Assembly (NCBI RefSeq): GCF_000346465.2
Contig: NC_034010.1
Location: 15,229,248 to 15,293,247 of the forward strand
DNA: 64,000 bases
DNA from: Prunus persica
Lineage: Eukaryota > Streptophyta > Magnoliopsida > Rosales > Rosaceae
Reading direction: 5' to 3'
Under the pieces are notes generated by a model, which made no database searches, was not told the DNA's origin, and worked only from the letters and a program-made list of their open reading frames with translations. How positions within the stretch are numbered: the first letter of the stretch is position 1; each line of letters starts with the position of its first letter. The position numbers were made by a program, and so were the translations under genes. Below, in pieces: positions 1 to 11,559 of this stretch.

Positions 1-1
1 C

Positions 2-1346
2 CCCAACCCCAAAAGCTCGAATTTCCCGAACTCTTTGGGGTTCCTCGGAGATGTCCATGGTGGGATTGACACCCCGCCAGGGACAGCGAGTTCGGTTCTC
101 TATGACCCACTTTTCCATTTGAACCTGCCTCCACAGCCACCATTGTTCAGGGAATTGCTTCAGTCCTTGCCACATGGGTACAGCTTGCCAGGCTCAAGAA
201 ATGGGTCTTTGTTTAGTAGTGGTGGGGATGACAGAGAGGGGATTGGAGGAGGGGTTTACTCCGATGGGATTAATAATGGGAGGCAATTTGAGAATGGGGT
301 GTTGGAGTTCTCCAGAGAAATGGGTTCTATTGGAAGAGGAAGAGATGTCAAAGGGACGAAACACTTTGCCACTGAGAAACACAGAAGAGTCCAGTTGAAT
401 GGCAAGTACAGTGCCTTGAGGGATTTGGTTCCAAACCCAACAAAGGTATATACTTCAAATTCAAAATTTCACATCCTATCACTGCAAAAATATATGCTAC
501 TGAACTTGATTAAATTTCACGAAAAAATGCATATTAGTTGTTTTGAAGTTTTAATTGGGTAATGATTTCATGAATCACAGTGTATGGCATTTTGATATCC
601 AAGTTATTGGCTTGTTAGTTTCCCATTTCCCAAGTTTTTGTCTTTTTTTGGCTGGATAGTCATATATTTTGCTGAATTTAATGTTTGCCCTTTGGTCTTT
701 GGGGAACAATTAATTGGAGGAAAGACTGATAGAGCATCAATTGTGGGAGATGCAATTGATTACATAAAGGAGCTTCTGAGGACAGTGGATGAGCTGAAAT
801 TGCTGGTGGAGAAGAAAAGGTGTGGTAGAGAGAGGAGCAAGAGGCGCAGGACTGAACAAGATGGTGGTGCTGGAGATGATGAGAGCTGCAACATGAAGCC
901 TCTTGGTGACCCTCATGACCAGTCCTACAACAATGGCTCTCTGAGGAGCTCATGGCTTCAGAGGAAATCCAAGGACACTGAGGTCGATATCCGCATTATC
1001 GATGATGAAGTTACGATCAAACTGGTTCAGAGGAAGAAGATCAATCTGTTGCTGTATGTGTCCAAGCTTCTTGATGAGCTGCAGCTTGATCTGCATCATG
1101 TTGCTGGTGGACACATTGGCAATTCCTACAGCTTCTTGTTCAACACCAAGGTTGGTAGTCTGCAATTTGTCCCAGTTTGTTTTTCTTTCATACAGGTGGT
1201 GCGGTTTTTAATTAATTATGGTTAATTTGGTTTTAAATCTACAGATGTATGAAGGGTCATCTTTGTATGCAAGTGCTATAGCCCAAAAGCTCATTGAGGT
1301 TCTGGACAAACAATATGCAGCAGTTCCACCTACCAACAGTTTTTAG
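2..1346 (+). CDS. bHLH transcription factor, bHLH10/89/91 (tapetum) type, 5' end outside window
   Basis: Three exons read through in frame: 2-445 (open to the window edge, so the start is upstream), 725-1150 and 1245-1346, all with GT/AG borders, ending in TAG. The basic region and helix 1 lie at the end of exon 1 with the E-box contact pattern H-x3-E-x3-R (HFATEKHRR); the loop carries VPNPTK. Exon 2 starts TDRASIVGDAIDYIKELL (helix 2), then a basic stretch and an ACT-like domain beginning DTEVDIRIIDDEV, which runs into exon 3. The proline-rich motif YDPLFHLNLPPQPP is upstream. This arrangement is that of the Arabidopsis bHLH10/89/91 clade, which acts in anther tapetum development; that role is inferred from the family. 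I cannot tell which member it is. A decayed copy lies about 13 kb downstream. Confidence 0.88.
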
Positions 1347-1551
1347 GGAGGCATGAGTTGTTCCTTGGGATTAATAGATACTTTCTCTGTTGTTGATCTT
1401 ACTATATGATGCTGAATTTTAAAAGTAGACAATAAACTTGGTGTGACAGAAGCATGAAATAGAACATATAGGACTTATATATTTTCTGGGTTTGCATGGT
1501 TTTGATAATTAGTCACTTTAATATGGCTTGACCACAATTACACTAAGCAGT

Positions 1552-1576
1552 TATATATATATATATATATATATAT
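1552..1576. repeat. (AT)n microsatellite
   Basis: About 12 AT units just upstream of a transposon end. Confidence 0.9.
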
Positions 1577-1739
1577 GTTATGAAAGTTTGGCTAAGAGCA
1601 ACTCCACCCATTTGCCCTTAGCCATGGTAAGGGTGGAGCTAGGGCAGCCACTATTCACGTGAATAGTGGTTGCCCTTGTAAATAGTAATTTGTGTTTCCA
1701 CCCGTTGCCCTAGCTAAGGGCAATTACTATTCATTTTTT

Positions 1740-2200
1740 TGTTTCTTCATCATATTTTTTAATGAAAATAATTAATTTGGGTAATATTTTCAGATAAGAT
1801 TTTCGGGTTCCTACGTGTCAAGACTATTCATAATCAGATAAAATTTCCGGATAAGATTTTTGGATTCAAATTTCGGATGAATTTCAAAGTTCAAATTTCA
1901 GATAAATTTTTGGGTTCAAATTTCGAATGAATTTGGGTTCAAATTTCAGATAAATTTGGGTTTAAATTTCAGATAAATTTGGGTTCAAAATTCGGATGAA
2001 TTTTAAAATTCAAATTTCATACAAATTAGGGTTCAAATTTCGGATGAATTTCAAATTTCAGATAAGATTTTCATTCAATAAAATCAAGCCACGTGGCATG
2101 TCTATCTTGCCAAAATTTTCTATAAAACCAGAGTCTCAGCTCATACCTCTCACACCACATCTTTCTATATTTTCATTTCTCAGAGTTTAGAATTCATACT
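1740..2200 (+). other. Harbinger left subterminal region with short repeats, plus transposase leader
   Basis: AT-rich non-coding DNA made of variants of a 20-25-bp unit (GGGTTCAAATTTCGGATGAA and relatives), followed by a likely promoter (TCTATAAAACC near 2120) and the leader of the transposase gene. The same block recurs, reversed, at about 55,740-55,930, and its outer part recurs at 56,528-56,806. Confidence 0.6.
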
Positions 2201-2957
2201 TCATTCATTCTGAATGGAAGAATTTGGGAGATGCTTGGAGAGACAAGAGAGAGAAACAAGAGAGAGAAACCGTAGAGCAGATGAAGTCAATGAGTTGCAG
2301 AGACAAGTCGATGAGCAAGTTCTCATAGCAGTGGCTTTGCAAGAAGAAGAGAACCAAGGTCGCCGCCATGGTTCACAAGTCGGCCGCCGCCGGAATGTGG
2401 AAAGACATAGGCATTCTCGGGGTAAGAATCTTTTGGAAGATTATTTTATCCCAACTTCTTTGTACTCTGATGTTGATTTTCGAAGGCGATTTAGAATGCA
2501 ACCTCATTTGTTCAATAAAGTCATGCATGATATTTGCAATTATGATGCATACTTTGTTCAAAAGTGTGATGCTGCTGGGGTTTTGGGGCTTCTTCCGGAG
2601 CAAAAGCTTACAGCTGTTATACGAATGTTGGCGTATGGAGCATCTGCTGATCAGGTGGATGAGATTGCCCGGATGGGGAAGTCCACTACGTTGGAGGCTT
2701 TGGTAAGATTTTGTCAAGCAGTTGAAACTCTGTATACTAGGGACTACTTGCGTAGACCTACTCCCAGGGACTTTCAACGGCTTCTACAAAAAGCCGAAGC
2801 TCGAGGATTTCCAGGAATGATTGGTAGCATCGACTGCATGCACTGGCAATGGAAGAATTGCCCATTTAAGGACCCGCCCCGAATTTTCTCAAAACCCGAG
2901 ACGAACCCTTTGGAATTCCTAACATCACCCCGATGCCAGGCCCACTTACTAAAAACA

Positions 2958-2989
2958 GAGACTTCCTGCCGAAATTTCGGCAGAGTCTC
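2958..2989. repeat. Palindrome with extended stem
   Basis: CTGCCGAAATTTCGGCAG is a perfect 18-bp palindrome; the flanks GAGACT and AGTCTC extend the stem with a two-base bulge. Confidence 0.85.
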
Positions 2990-3299
2990 CCCTATAAATT
3001 GGACATTTCCCAAAATTTCAACCTGCATAAAAACGCATTTAATATTCCCAACTGGCAGCATGCACAATATAATTTCATGCAAATTCTCATAAATGGCCTT
3101 CGGCCTTCCAATAATTCTCAAACAACTACCAAACAATTCAAATACCAAAATGACTAATATTTAGTCTGCGGCTGCACCTAATAACCTTAGGCTGCCTACG
3201 TACCCTCCTTGAGGGATCAAGCCACACGTAGTTCTTCCCTAAAAACCCAATTCCACACTTGGGCGATATCTTATTTCATTTATCTGTATTTCACATATT

Positions 3300-3949
3300 C
3301 TCCCCATACGTCGGTATAACCAACGCCACGTATGGGGCCTGTCAACACACCGGATAACCTACGCCACGTGCGACCATGCCATATTATCATCATATCTCCC
3401 TATACGCCGGTACAACCAACGCCACGTATGGGGCCTGTCTCAACGCCGGATAACCTACGCCATGTGAGACCTGCACATCATATCACATAACTCCCCATAC
3501 GCCGGTACAACCAACGCCACGTATGGGGTCTGTCCCAACGCCGGATAACCTACGCCACGCGGGACCTCAACATCATATCGCAAATCTCCCCATACGCCGG
3601 TACAACCAACGCCACGTATGGGGTCTGTCGACATGCCGGATAACCTACGCTATGTGCGACCTCAACACAATATCACATAGCTCCCCATACGCCGATACAA
3701 CCAATGCCACGTATGGGGTCTGTCTCAACGCCGGATAACCTACGCCACGTGAGACCTGAACATCATATCACATAATCTCCCTGTACGCCGGTACAACCAA
3801 CGCCACGTATGGGGCCTGTCAACACGCCGGATAACCTACGCCACGTGCGACCATGCCATACTATCCTTATATCTCCCCATACGCCCGTACAACCAACGCC
3901 ACGTATGGGGCCTGTCTCAACGCCGGATAACCTACGCCACGTGAGACCT
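3300..3949. repeat. Seven tandem ~95-bp units, each with two hairpins
   Basis: Each unit has arm pair A (CCCCATACG ... CGTATGGGG around CCGGTACAACCAACGCC) and arm pair B (GTCTCAACG ... CGTGAGAC around CCGGATAACCTACG), then 25-35 variable AT-rich bases. In arm B the paired bases change together: GTCTC/GAGAC in units 2, 5 and 7, GTCCC/GGGAC in unit 3, GTCG/CGAC in unit 4. Units 1-2 resemble units 6-7, suggesting a longer original period. No coding. Confidence 0.9.
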
Positions 3950-5148
3950 AACTTTCACTTGGTGATACTTGTAGAAATTCCAACATCCGACGAGGTACCT
4001 AAAGTAGTGCGTATAGCACTCCAAACTGACATTCTAGACTCTGTTGTACCCTTGTACAACCATACATAATTATAAAAATAATTCTAATATTGTGTAACCC
4101 TCCACAATAGTCTAGCTCCCGATAATTCCCCCTGGAAGGGTGAGATTACTCCGGGAGACTCACGGTCAACCAAGGGTCAAACTACTCTAACCCTGGTCAA
4201 ATAGACTTGCGGAACCCACGACCTCCAATTTCCGATCCGAAGGTCCCTATGGGTTCTACCAGGTACAGGACACTTGTCCTGCCAGTTTGGTTCAGATCGG
4301 ACGGTCGGATCGCTCACGATCGCACGATCTGACAGTTAATATAAAATATAAACTTTAAGTTATTATTCGGAACATCCGGGGTTCCGATTCACGATCCGTG
4401 AATTCCTACACGATCCTATAAATACCCAGATTAACATATATTAAATTTGGGACCATCCGACGGTCCCAACCTATCGAACCCGGATAACGCGCAATATGCG
4501 AATATCCGTTCAATAGTCAAACGACGTCCGAATTGAGATCCGCGAAATCCTACGCACTCGTGACGACCTAAGGATCTCATGGGAACACATCGATACTTTT
4601 TCTACTGTGCCCACTCACCGCCGCACGCGCTTGGCAGCGCGTGGGTGCCCAAAGCGATAACGCTCCGCCGGAAAATCTCAAAACCACGGCTCCAAACTCC
4701 TACCCTAGGTATAACACCCTATTTGGAGCCACTTTTGTTCTTGTACCTACCCCAAAAAGTGGCCGGAAATGGCCGATCACGGCGGCCGAAGTTTCGGCCG
4801 ATTTTCAATTCGAAAATCGAGTTGTCTATGCTAAGAATCGATCTAATCCTACCCAACCATCAGCTAGAGCAGCTTGAGAGGTTCAAAATCCATACATGGG
4901 TCGACAGATTTGGTGGCCGGAGGAGGGAGATCGACGGCGTTGAAGTTCCGGCGACATCCGCCGCTTCTTCTCCAAATGCCGGCGAAACCGCGGCGGCTGG
5001 AGGCGGGGGCTGGCTGGGGTAGGAAGAGGACGACGGCCCGGTCATTTTGGTACCAGTCCCGTCGCCATTGGTGGCCAGAGGAGAGCACGGCCGACCAAAA
5101 CGTGGCCGGCTGTCGCGCGCGAGGGAGAGGAGAGAGAGAGACCCGCGG

Positions 5149-5149
<1 letters not shown>

Positions 5150-5198
<49 letters not shown>
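5150..5198. repeat. (GA)n microsatellite
   Basis: About 24 GA units inside the 2.59-kb insertion; the same context with a GA tract recurs at 43.25 kb. Confidence 0.92.
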
Positions 5199-5201
<3 letters not shown>

Positions 5202-6496
5202 CCAGGTTTTTTATAAAAAATCCCATTTCAAAATATTTACGATTATGCCACTGGGTTTCTTTTGACCATATCTCTCTCGTTACAACTCCGATTCGAGCCC
5301 ACTACGTGTCTATGAACTCGTCTCAGTACGACCTATCCAAAAATACAAGTCGCGGTCCCAAAATCTCTCTGGTTAAAAATATGACTAAAATACCCTTAAA
5401 TAATTAAATAATTAAATAAGGGTAAAATTTGGGAAAATTTGGGGTCGGGGTGTTACAGCCCAACTGCCTGGCAAGGTGATTACGGAAATAGAAAGGCCAA
5501 AAAAGTATCATCCTTGAAGCCGTTGCTGGCTTCGACACATGGGTTTGGCATGCCTTCTTTGGAGTTGCAGGATCCCAAAATGATCTCAACGTGCTGGGTC
5601 AATCCCCGGTCTTCAACGATGTATTGAGAGGCCAGGGCCCCAATATCACCTATCAAGTCAATAATACAGTGTACCAGACGGGGTATTATCTAGCTGACGG
5701 CATCTACTCGAGGTGGACCACTTTTGTCAAATCTATTCCGAATCCCCGATCCCAAAAGCAAAAATTATTTGCTACCTATCAAGAGGGATATAGGAAAGAT
5801 GTCGAAAGGTGTTTTGGTATCCTTCAAGCTCGGTGGTTGATTATTCGAGGTGCGACCCGTATGTTTGATGAGGAGATCCTCAGAAGCATTATGATGACTT
5901 GCATCATCCTCCATAATATGATTGTGGAGGATGAGTATGATTATGATGCTTTAGAGGTGTATGAATCGGATCCAATGAATACGGCTTTGACACGGATTTA
6001 TGAAAGGCCCATGGGGCCAAGTGGAGAAGCATTTGAGCCGGAACCGTTGGTGAGGGATGGTCATTTGATGACCCGAATGATAGATCGATATACAAAGATG
6101 CAATCTTCGTATATTCATGAAATGCGTCAAGTTCACTTGATGGAGCATCTATGGGCGGTGAAAGGCAATGAAGAAGAATGATGGAGCATAGATGCTTTGG
6201 TTATGTTTTATTTTTATATGGTTTGGTTGTGTTGTATTTTTATTTATTATGCTTTGGTTGTGGTTTGTTATTATTATTGTGCCTTGTTTGTAGTTTTTTT
6301 TTATTTTTATTTTGTTTTGTTTGAAGTATGGAATATGTTGAATAAAAAGGTAATTTATTGAATACTTTGTTTATTAAATAACGAAATCTAATACAAGTCA
6401 TTACGAATTACTACTACTAAAATAAAATACATGAATTACAACAACTTTAAAAGAAAACATGAAAAATACAAATACATAAAAGGTAGGCTAACAAAT

Positions 6497-7712
6497 TTAA
6501 TGGTTTCCATCATTTAACCAATCCGTGTTGCTAGGCCCATCATCCCGGAAAAGTCTTCTTCTCATAACATCCCTTCGTTCTAGCTTCCAAAATTGTTTTG
6601 TTTCAGGGGACATATGACTTGTATCCATGACCATGGTTTCCCGATCCGTCATGTCTATATCTTTTTTGCGCAAATACTCCCTTTCTCGTGCATACTCAGC
6701 TTGAAGGGTCAACTCGTTATCTTGGCCTTTTTGCTCCATTTCAATTCTTAGGCCATTTTGCCTTGCAATTTCCTCCAAAAACTTTGAATTATGATTGCTT
6801 GAATTACCCACTTTCTTTGCCTTTGCGGCCTTTCGGCCAATGGGCCTCGGCTCCTTTTCCATGGGTGAGTCTTGACTCACAGGAGAATCAAGAGGTGAAT
6901 CCGGTGCCATTGAATCACGGAGTGGCGTCTCGTTTAATACAACGTCGGGACCCGTTGGAATAATTATGAAGCGTTTGCAATATTTGACCACCTCCCAACA
7001 TTCATGATGGGTGAAATTTTTTTTGCCACCCCCGGTTGCACCGAACCACATTTGTGCTTGTATAATCTATTTAACAAAAAAATAGAAATGCAATAAATAT
7101 TTAAAATATATTGGATATGCAAGTAACAAAAAAAATAATAATGAAAATGCAATTAACCTTACAAATAAATTAGAAGTGCAAGAAAATTAAGAAACAAGTG
7201 GAAATGCAAGAAATATTAACAACATATTGAAAATGCAAGAAATATGAACAAAATATTTAAATTGCAAGAAATATTAACAAAATATTGATAATGCAAGAAA
7301 TATGAACAAAATATTTAAAATGCAAGAAATATTAACAAAATATTGAAAATGCAAGCAATATTAACAAAATATATATATTAGGAGATTAAACTTAATAAAA
7401 CAAAAATTATAAAATACTTACCTCGTTAGTACGATTTTCCCCGCTTCTATAGTTGTCCATCGCTTTTGCTAGGGCAGCTCTCCATTTTCCCAACTCTTTA
7501 TTCAGGATTTTTCACCTACTGGATAATGTCATCTCCGTACGAGTAGACCCTGGAATTTTTTCACAAAATTCGGCATGAATTTTTTTCCACATATGAAAAA
7601 ATTTCATCTCATTGCCGGACACGGGACAATGATAAATTTGGAGCCAAGCCTCACACAAGGAAACATCTTCCATGGTGCTCCAAGCCCCTCCAGTTTCGAT
7701 AGAAGAAGCCAT
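6497..7712 (-). pseudogene. Harbinger second protein (Myb/SANT-like, NAM-associated C-terminus), one nonsense codon
   Basis: Exon 1 runs from the ATG at 7712 to 7422 (donor GAG/GTAAGT), exon 2 from 7066 to 6497. Exon 1 holds the Myb/SANT-like DNA-binding module (WSTMEDVSLCEAWLQI, MWKKIHAEFCEKIPGSTRTE). The conserved Trp after LSSR is TGA at 7512-7514, so the frame is broken. Exon 2 gives a linker rich in Ser, Pro and Lys and a charged helical C-terminus ending near DDGPSNTDWLNDGNH. In this superfamily the protein partners the transposase and binds the element ends (family knowledge). The intron is extremely AT-rich, with repeated GCAAGAAATATTAACAAAAT-type units. Confidence 0.85.
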
Positions 7713-7714
7713 AA

Positions 7715-8369
7715 AAATATGAAATCAAAATGCTAGATGAAAAAGAAGAAAATGTTGAGTAAAAAGAGTGAATAATAGTATAAGTATAATGAAATGTAAG
7801 AGTATTGGTGTTGAAAGTGAAGGGTATTGATAGGTATTTATAGAAAAAAAATATCAGAATTTTTTAGAATTTTTTAAAAAAATTTACGATTTTTTTTTCA
7901 TATTTTTATTGCCCAAAAAAGCCTCAGCCGTTGGATTAATTTGGAGAAGCAGATCGGAAGGCTGGGGAGGCGACACGTGGCAGCGTACCGTTGGAGCTGG
8001 CGTCGCGCTGACGTCAGCGCGCGCTGGTTCAAATTTTTTTACCGTTGGCGCGTGCATTAATTTGGAGAAGCAGATCGGAAGGCTGGGGAGGCGACACGTG
8101 GCAGCGTACCGTTGGAGCTGGCGTCGCGCTGACGTCAGCGCGCGCTGCACGCGCCAACGGTAAAAAAATTTGAACCGCGCTCGCTGATGTCAGCGTGACG
8201 CGAGTGCTAACGTCAGCAACACGCGAGTTGGACCTGGGGCTGGTCTCGCCTTCGGGCTGGCCCGAGTTGGTGGGTCCCACACCACCCCCGGGCCTGGGCT
8301 GAACAATGGAGCAACTTTTTTTTTTTTCCTGCCCTCGCCTCGGGCTGGGCTCCCTTGGTGGAGCTGCTC
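7715..8369. other. Harbinger right end: promoter of the minus-strand gene and GC-rich inverted blocks
   Basis: After the leader and a TATA-like stretch (TATAAATACC on the minus strand near 7840) lies a GC-rich part in which GGAGAAGCAGATCGGAAGGC to GCGCTGACGTCAGCGCGCGC occurs twice (about 7940-8025 and 8058-8145). TTTTTTTACCGTTGGCGCGTGC and its complement flank the second copy, so it can fold back. Confidence 0.65.
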
Positions 8370-8372
8370 TAA

Positions 8373-9400
8373 GGTGTCTAAAGCCAGTCTGGCTTATAAG
8401 ACCGACCCATTTGAGTCCCCGGAAACTCAGTCCAGCCCACCCATCAAAGTCTGGCTAACAGGCCCACCAATAAAATAAAATAAAAAATATATAATTGGGG
8501 TTTGTGTGGTTTGGTCGCTGGTTTGTTTTGGTTAATAATATTTGCCCATATGTCAAAGCCCAGTTGTTTCAAACTGTAGCTAGCCGCCCGCATTCTCTAT
8601 ATTGTCTCTCACTCATTTGCATGCATCACTTGTGCTCTCTGGGAAGAACGCTCCGCCGCACAGGTCTCCCTCTCATTATCTGTGTTTCGAATTAATTGAT
8701 GTTATTTAGATATTAATATCTAAATTAATAAACCAAACACATATGAGGAGATATAAATGTTATTTAGATATTAATAAATCCCTATTGGTACACTGGCATG
8801 TGATGTTAATGTTTTTTGACGAATAAAATTCCTCGGTTTTTTTGAATATAAACGAGTAGATTTCTTACACACTATCAAAATGCCATGGAGATGGAAGTTT
8901 GAACTTAAAACCATTGGTCTTCAAGTCAAGGCTCTTTTTCCACTCGGGCTTGACCTCGTTGCCAAACAAATCCCTATCATTTATTTGCTAAAAAAATACT
9001 CAGAATACGTGGGTCTGCTTTATACCGTAAAAAGCTCATGAAATATGAACTAGAAAGCTGCTTTTGATTTTATAAGAACAAAACTGAAAACAAAAATCCC
9101 TTTTGGTAACTAATGATATTTTTTTGGTGTAGCCAAATGAAATATTCAAACATTTCATATGTAGAGAAGCGAATCAATGTGGAAATTAGTCGTCTACTGG
9201 GGAGTTTGTTTAACTTCATTTAACATAGAGCAAACCCAATCTAATTAATCAATCTTATTAACAGAAGAACTATCTTGGCACATTTTATGAAAATGTAGCA
9301 TAGATTACAAGTTATACGAGTATGAAAGGAATTACATGCACAACAAGATTCCATTTCGCATTGTCGTGCGCATACATTTTACAATTTCAGTTCAGTAATC
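8373..9400. other. Intergenic, AT-rich; possible SINE at about 8840-8975 (minus)
   Basis: No gene seen. On the minus strand, CCCGAGTGGAAAAAGAGCC followed by AAGTTCAAACTTCC resembles the A and B boxes of a tRNA-Ser/Leu-like head, as in plant SINEs. This is weak evidence. Confidence 0.35.
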
Positions 9401-11268
9401 TGAGTAAAAGTGAGAGCAACTGAGAAGCGAAAAATATCTTCACTTCCTAAAGAGAGGCCTGCATCATTTTGCACAAGAAACAATTTTAAGCTATGACATT
9501 CTTTTACAGGAAAAAAGAAATAAGCAAGAGATAATTTTGGATAAAGTCATTCAAAATTTAATTCCACGGCACAACCTAACATTAGAAGCATCAAAGCTTG
9601 GTATCTAACTGTCAGGTCTGCTACCAACACTGGTATGAGATAAGAATACCATGAAGTTTTTACAAAACCGTTAGCCGAATACAAGAAGCTATGCTCATAC
9701 AAGAAAACATAACCTAAATATCCTAACACATGGGGATGGGGTTGATTTGGTTCCCTCACAAGATATCATAATAAATAACTACTAACAGCAGTTCAGAGAA
9801 CAACAACTGTATAAACAAGCAAGGCCTCATACCGCAATAAAGTACACAGAACCAACAGTATACACCATAACCAAAACTACACAGGCAAAACTAAACATCC
9901 CTGACAATAGAACTTGGAAGATGCCAACTGCTAGAAAATCCTATGCAGAGAACTCGATACGTTTCCCAGCAAACGAATATGCCAGTAGCCTGCATAGACT
10001 ATAGAATCTTCAGATTTAATTGGACCATTCTCTTATATGGAAGTTTTTGGTGATCGAAGAATCTGATATATATACTCAAACTTTTTGATATTCACTTGGA
10101 GCTATAACAATCCAACCAGTAGGTGAGATCCAAACATTCAACTATCAAAAAAATGGGCATTGCATATTAAATAATATTTAGATATTAATGACTACTACGC
10201 AGGAAACAACAGGTAAGTACTATAGAACAAAATTTCCCCAAGTCATAAGATCACAAGATCAGTCCACAAGCTATATCCTTCAGCATACCATCAATGATTT
10301 TGTAAAAGTTGCACTTATTAAAAATTCTACAAAAAAGCAAAAAAAAAAAAAAAAGCAAAATTGATTTAAATTATGGAAAAAAAAAAAAAATCTGATTCAG
10401 CAAAGAAACAAAAAGAACTTGATCAGGTCGAAAAATCATACTAATATTTTTCTTTGCTACTAGAGTGTATCCTGTGAAGGAATCTATCTATTTCATGGTA
10501 CTACTTCTATACCTAGGTTTTTGAGCAGTGTTGACTCTGTACAACTATAAACCATAGATAAAAGATGACAGATTTTCAGATAACAACATTATGAAACTTA
10601 CTCAAGCATAAAATGAAGAATACCCTGAACAAAAATGATTCTAAACTACCAAAATTTCACAATCCCAATATGATGCGTATATAACCAGTTTTCCAATACA
10701 TTATCCTTCTGAATAGCAGCAAAAGATAGCCAGACCTCAATCAAGGTTATAGTCACAATTGTAGTTCTATTACAAACCCCGCACTCATATGTTCTTCACA
10801 AATTAACTCAAAATTCCTCTGAGTACCAGAACGGCCCCAAATTTAGCTCAACATGTTCCACTTAAGCACTCCCACAATTCTTGAAAGCAACTTACCTTAT
10901 AAATAAGCAAATTATATGCTTCGACAAAAAAAAGAAGAAGCAAATTATATGCATAAACACATAAGAAACACTTTCCAAACAATCAAAAAGCAACCACCTC
11001 CTGCAATTTGAGGACTTAACCCAACTGGGTTACATTCAAAATTGCAGCACAACTAACAAATTACTCAACCACTGAATGTGTGTAAAATTTTTAAACATTA
11101 ACGTAGCTAGCAAGCGATTTCCCTAAAAACAGAAGACATTCTGAACCAAAACACATGATAACCATTCGCCAAAAAATCGTAAGCACATGGACTTTGAAGA
11201 ACAAAACCCAACTGGTTCACCTTCTAACCTTCTAAATCTGTGAAGAGGAACCAGAAAAAGCGACTTAC
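9401..11268 (-). other. Probable 3' untranslated intron and exon of the LYR gene, otherwise AT-rich
   Basis: The LYR stop codon is followed directly by GTAAGT (CAATGAGTAAGTCGC on the minus strand), a good splice donor, so an intron in the 3' untranslated region is likely. I cannot fix the acceptor. No other coding region is visible; long A-runs occur near 10,340 and 10,380. Confidence 0.4.
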
Positions 11269-11541
11269 TCATTGGATGTACTTGGGTATTTCTCCTTTCC
11301 TTAAGAGGGAAAGAGAGTAGTGAGCAGCATCAATGAGGTCATCAATGTTGTGCAGGGACCTCTCCTCAGACGCCACCACGAAGATTGCGCGCGCCTCAGC
11401 TTTCTTGGCCAGCCTTGCTGCCAAATTCAGAGGCAAATCCGGTGAGTTGAGGCTTCTCAGAATTTGGCGATACAGTGAGAGAACGCGTCCTCTGTTTCTT
11501 GCCAAGTCCTCTGCCGTTGCCCATATCACACCCTTTCCCAT
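11269..11541 (-). CDS. LYR-motif (Complex1_LYR) small protein
   Basis: A single 90-codon exon. The N-terminal LYR-type signature is RVLSLYRQILRSL, followed by basic helical segments (LARRLAKKAEARAIF-like) and the end GEIPKYIQ. The family comprises small, mostly mitochondrial accessory proteins that bind acyl-carrier protein and help Fe-S transfer or assembly of respiratory complexes; which target this one serves cannot be read here. The length fits a complete LYRM protein. Upstream, 11.56-11.70 kb is GC-richer and could hold the promoter. The frame is intact, and it is one of the few undamaged host genes here. Confidence 0.85.
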   Translation of the reverse strand: MGKGVIWATAEDLARNRGRVLSLYRQILRSLNSPDLPLNLAARLAKKAEARAIFVVASEERSLHNIDDLIDAAHYSLSLLRKGEIPKYIQ

Positions 11542-11559
11542 TTCTCACTGCTCAGATTT

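Larger units (their letters stand above)
2865..5457. mobile_element. 2.59-kb insertion with GCCCA target duplication, LTR-like or terminal-repeat element
   Basis: GCCCA occurs at 2860-2864 and 5458-5462, and removing the block restores the transposase reading. On the minus strand it starts TGTAACACCCCGACCCC, a start common to plant gypsy-type LTRs. The other end reads TTTAAGGACCCGCCCCG, so it lacks the expected TG/CA partner, while the two ends resemble each other in inverted orientation. No protein is encoded. Inside are a palindrome (2958-2989), seven hairpin tandem repeats (3300-3949), a TATA-like TATAAATA near 4428 and a (GA)n tract. It may be a large solo LTR with one altered end or a non-autonomous element. 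Part of it recurs at 43.25-43.54 kb. Confidence 0.7.
2214..6181 (+). pseudogene. Harbinger transposase (HARBI1/ALP1-like, DDE_4), interrupted and frameshifted
   Basis: Reading starts at the ATG at 2214 and runs to about 2864, where a 2.59-kb element splits the gene after ...HWQWKNCP. It resumes at 5463 (TAWQGDYGNRK). A one-base shift near 5508 then moves the frame, and it is open to the TGA at 6179-6181. Catalytic acids of the family are visible: first D in GSIDCMHW, second D in AGFDTWVWHA (after the shift) and E in KDVERCFG. The N-terminal part is basic and glutamate-rich; VMHDICNYDAYF and KSTTLEALVRFC are family landmarks. It cannot make a full protein in its present state. A homologue lies on the minus strand at 54.37-55.73 kb. 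Confidence 0.88.
1596..8369 (+). mobile_element. PIF/Harbinger DNA transposon, two-gene type, split by a later insertion
   Basis: The left end begins GAGCAACTCCACC and the right end is its imperfect reverse complement, GGTGGAGCTGCTC. Both are flanked by TAA (1593-1595 and 8370-8372), the 3-bp duplication typical of this superfamily. Inside are a DDE transposase gene on the plus strand and a Myb/SANT-like second gene on the minus strand, which converge near 6.3 kb. Both genes carry disabling changes, so the copy is not autonomous. Without the 2.59-kb insertion the element would be about 4.2 kb. A second copy of the family lies at 44.8-56.8 kb. Confidence 0.9.

Noticed and set aside
3300..3949. 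CRISPR-like regular repeats
   Set aside because: Units are direct tandem copies without unique spacers, in a plant transposon.
3523..4069. Open frames across the 95-bp repeats
   Set aside because: Open only because the repeat unit lacks stops; no protein features.
4864..5407. Arg/Glu-repeat and Ser/Leu-repeat proteins
   Set aside because: Artefacts of reading the GA microsatellite; the same applies at 20,950-21,203 and 43,142-43,367.
9547..9759. 70-codon minus-strand reading frame
   Set aside because: No family features; it lies in the likely 3' untranslated/intron region of the LYR gene.
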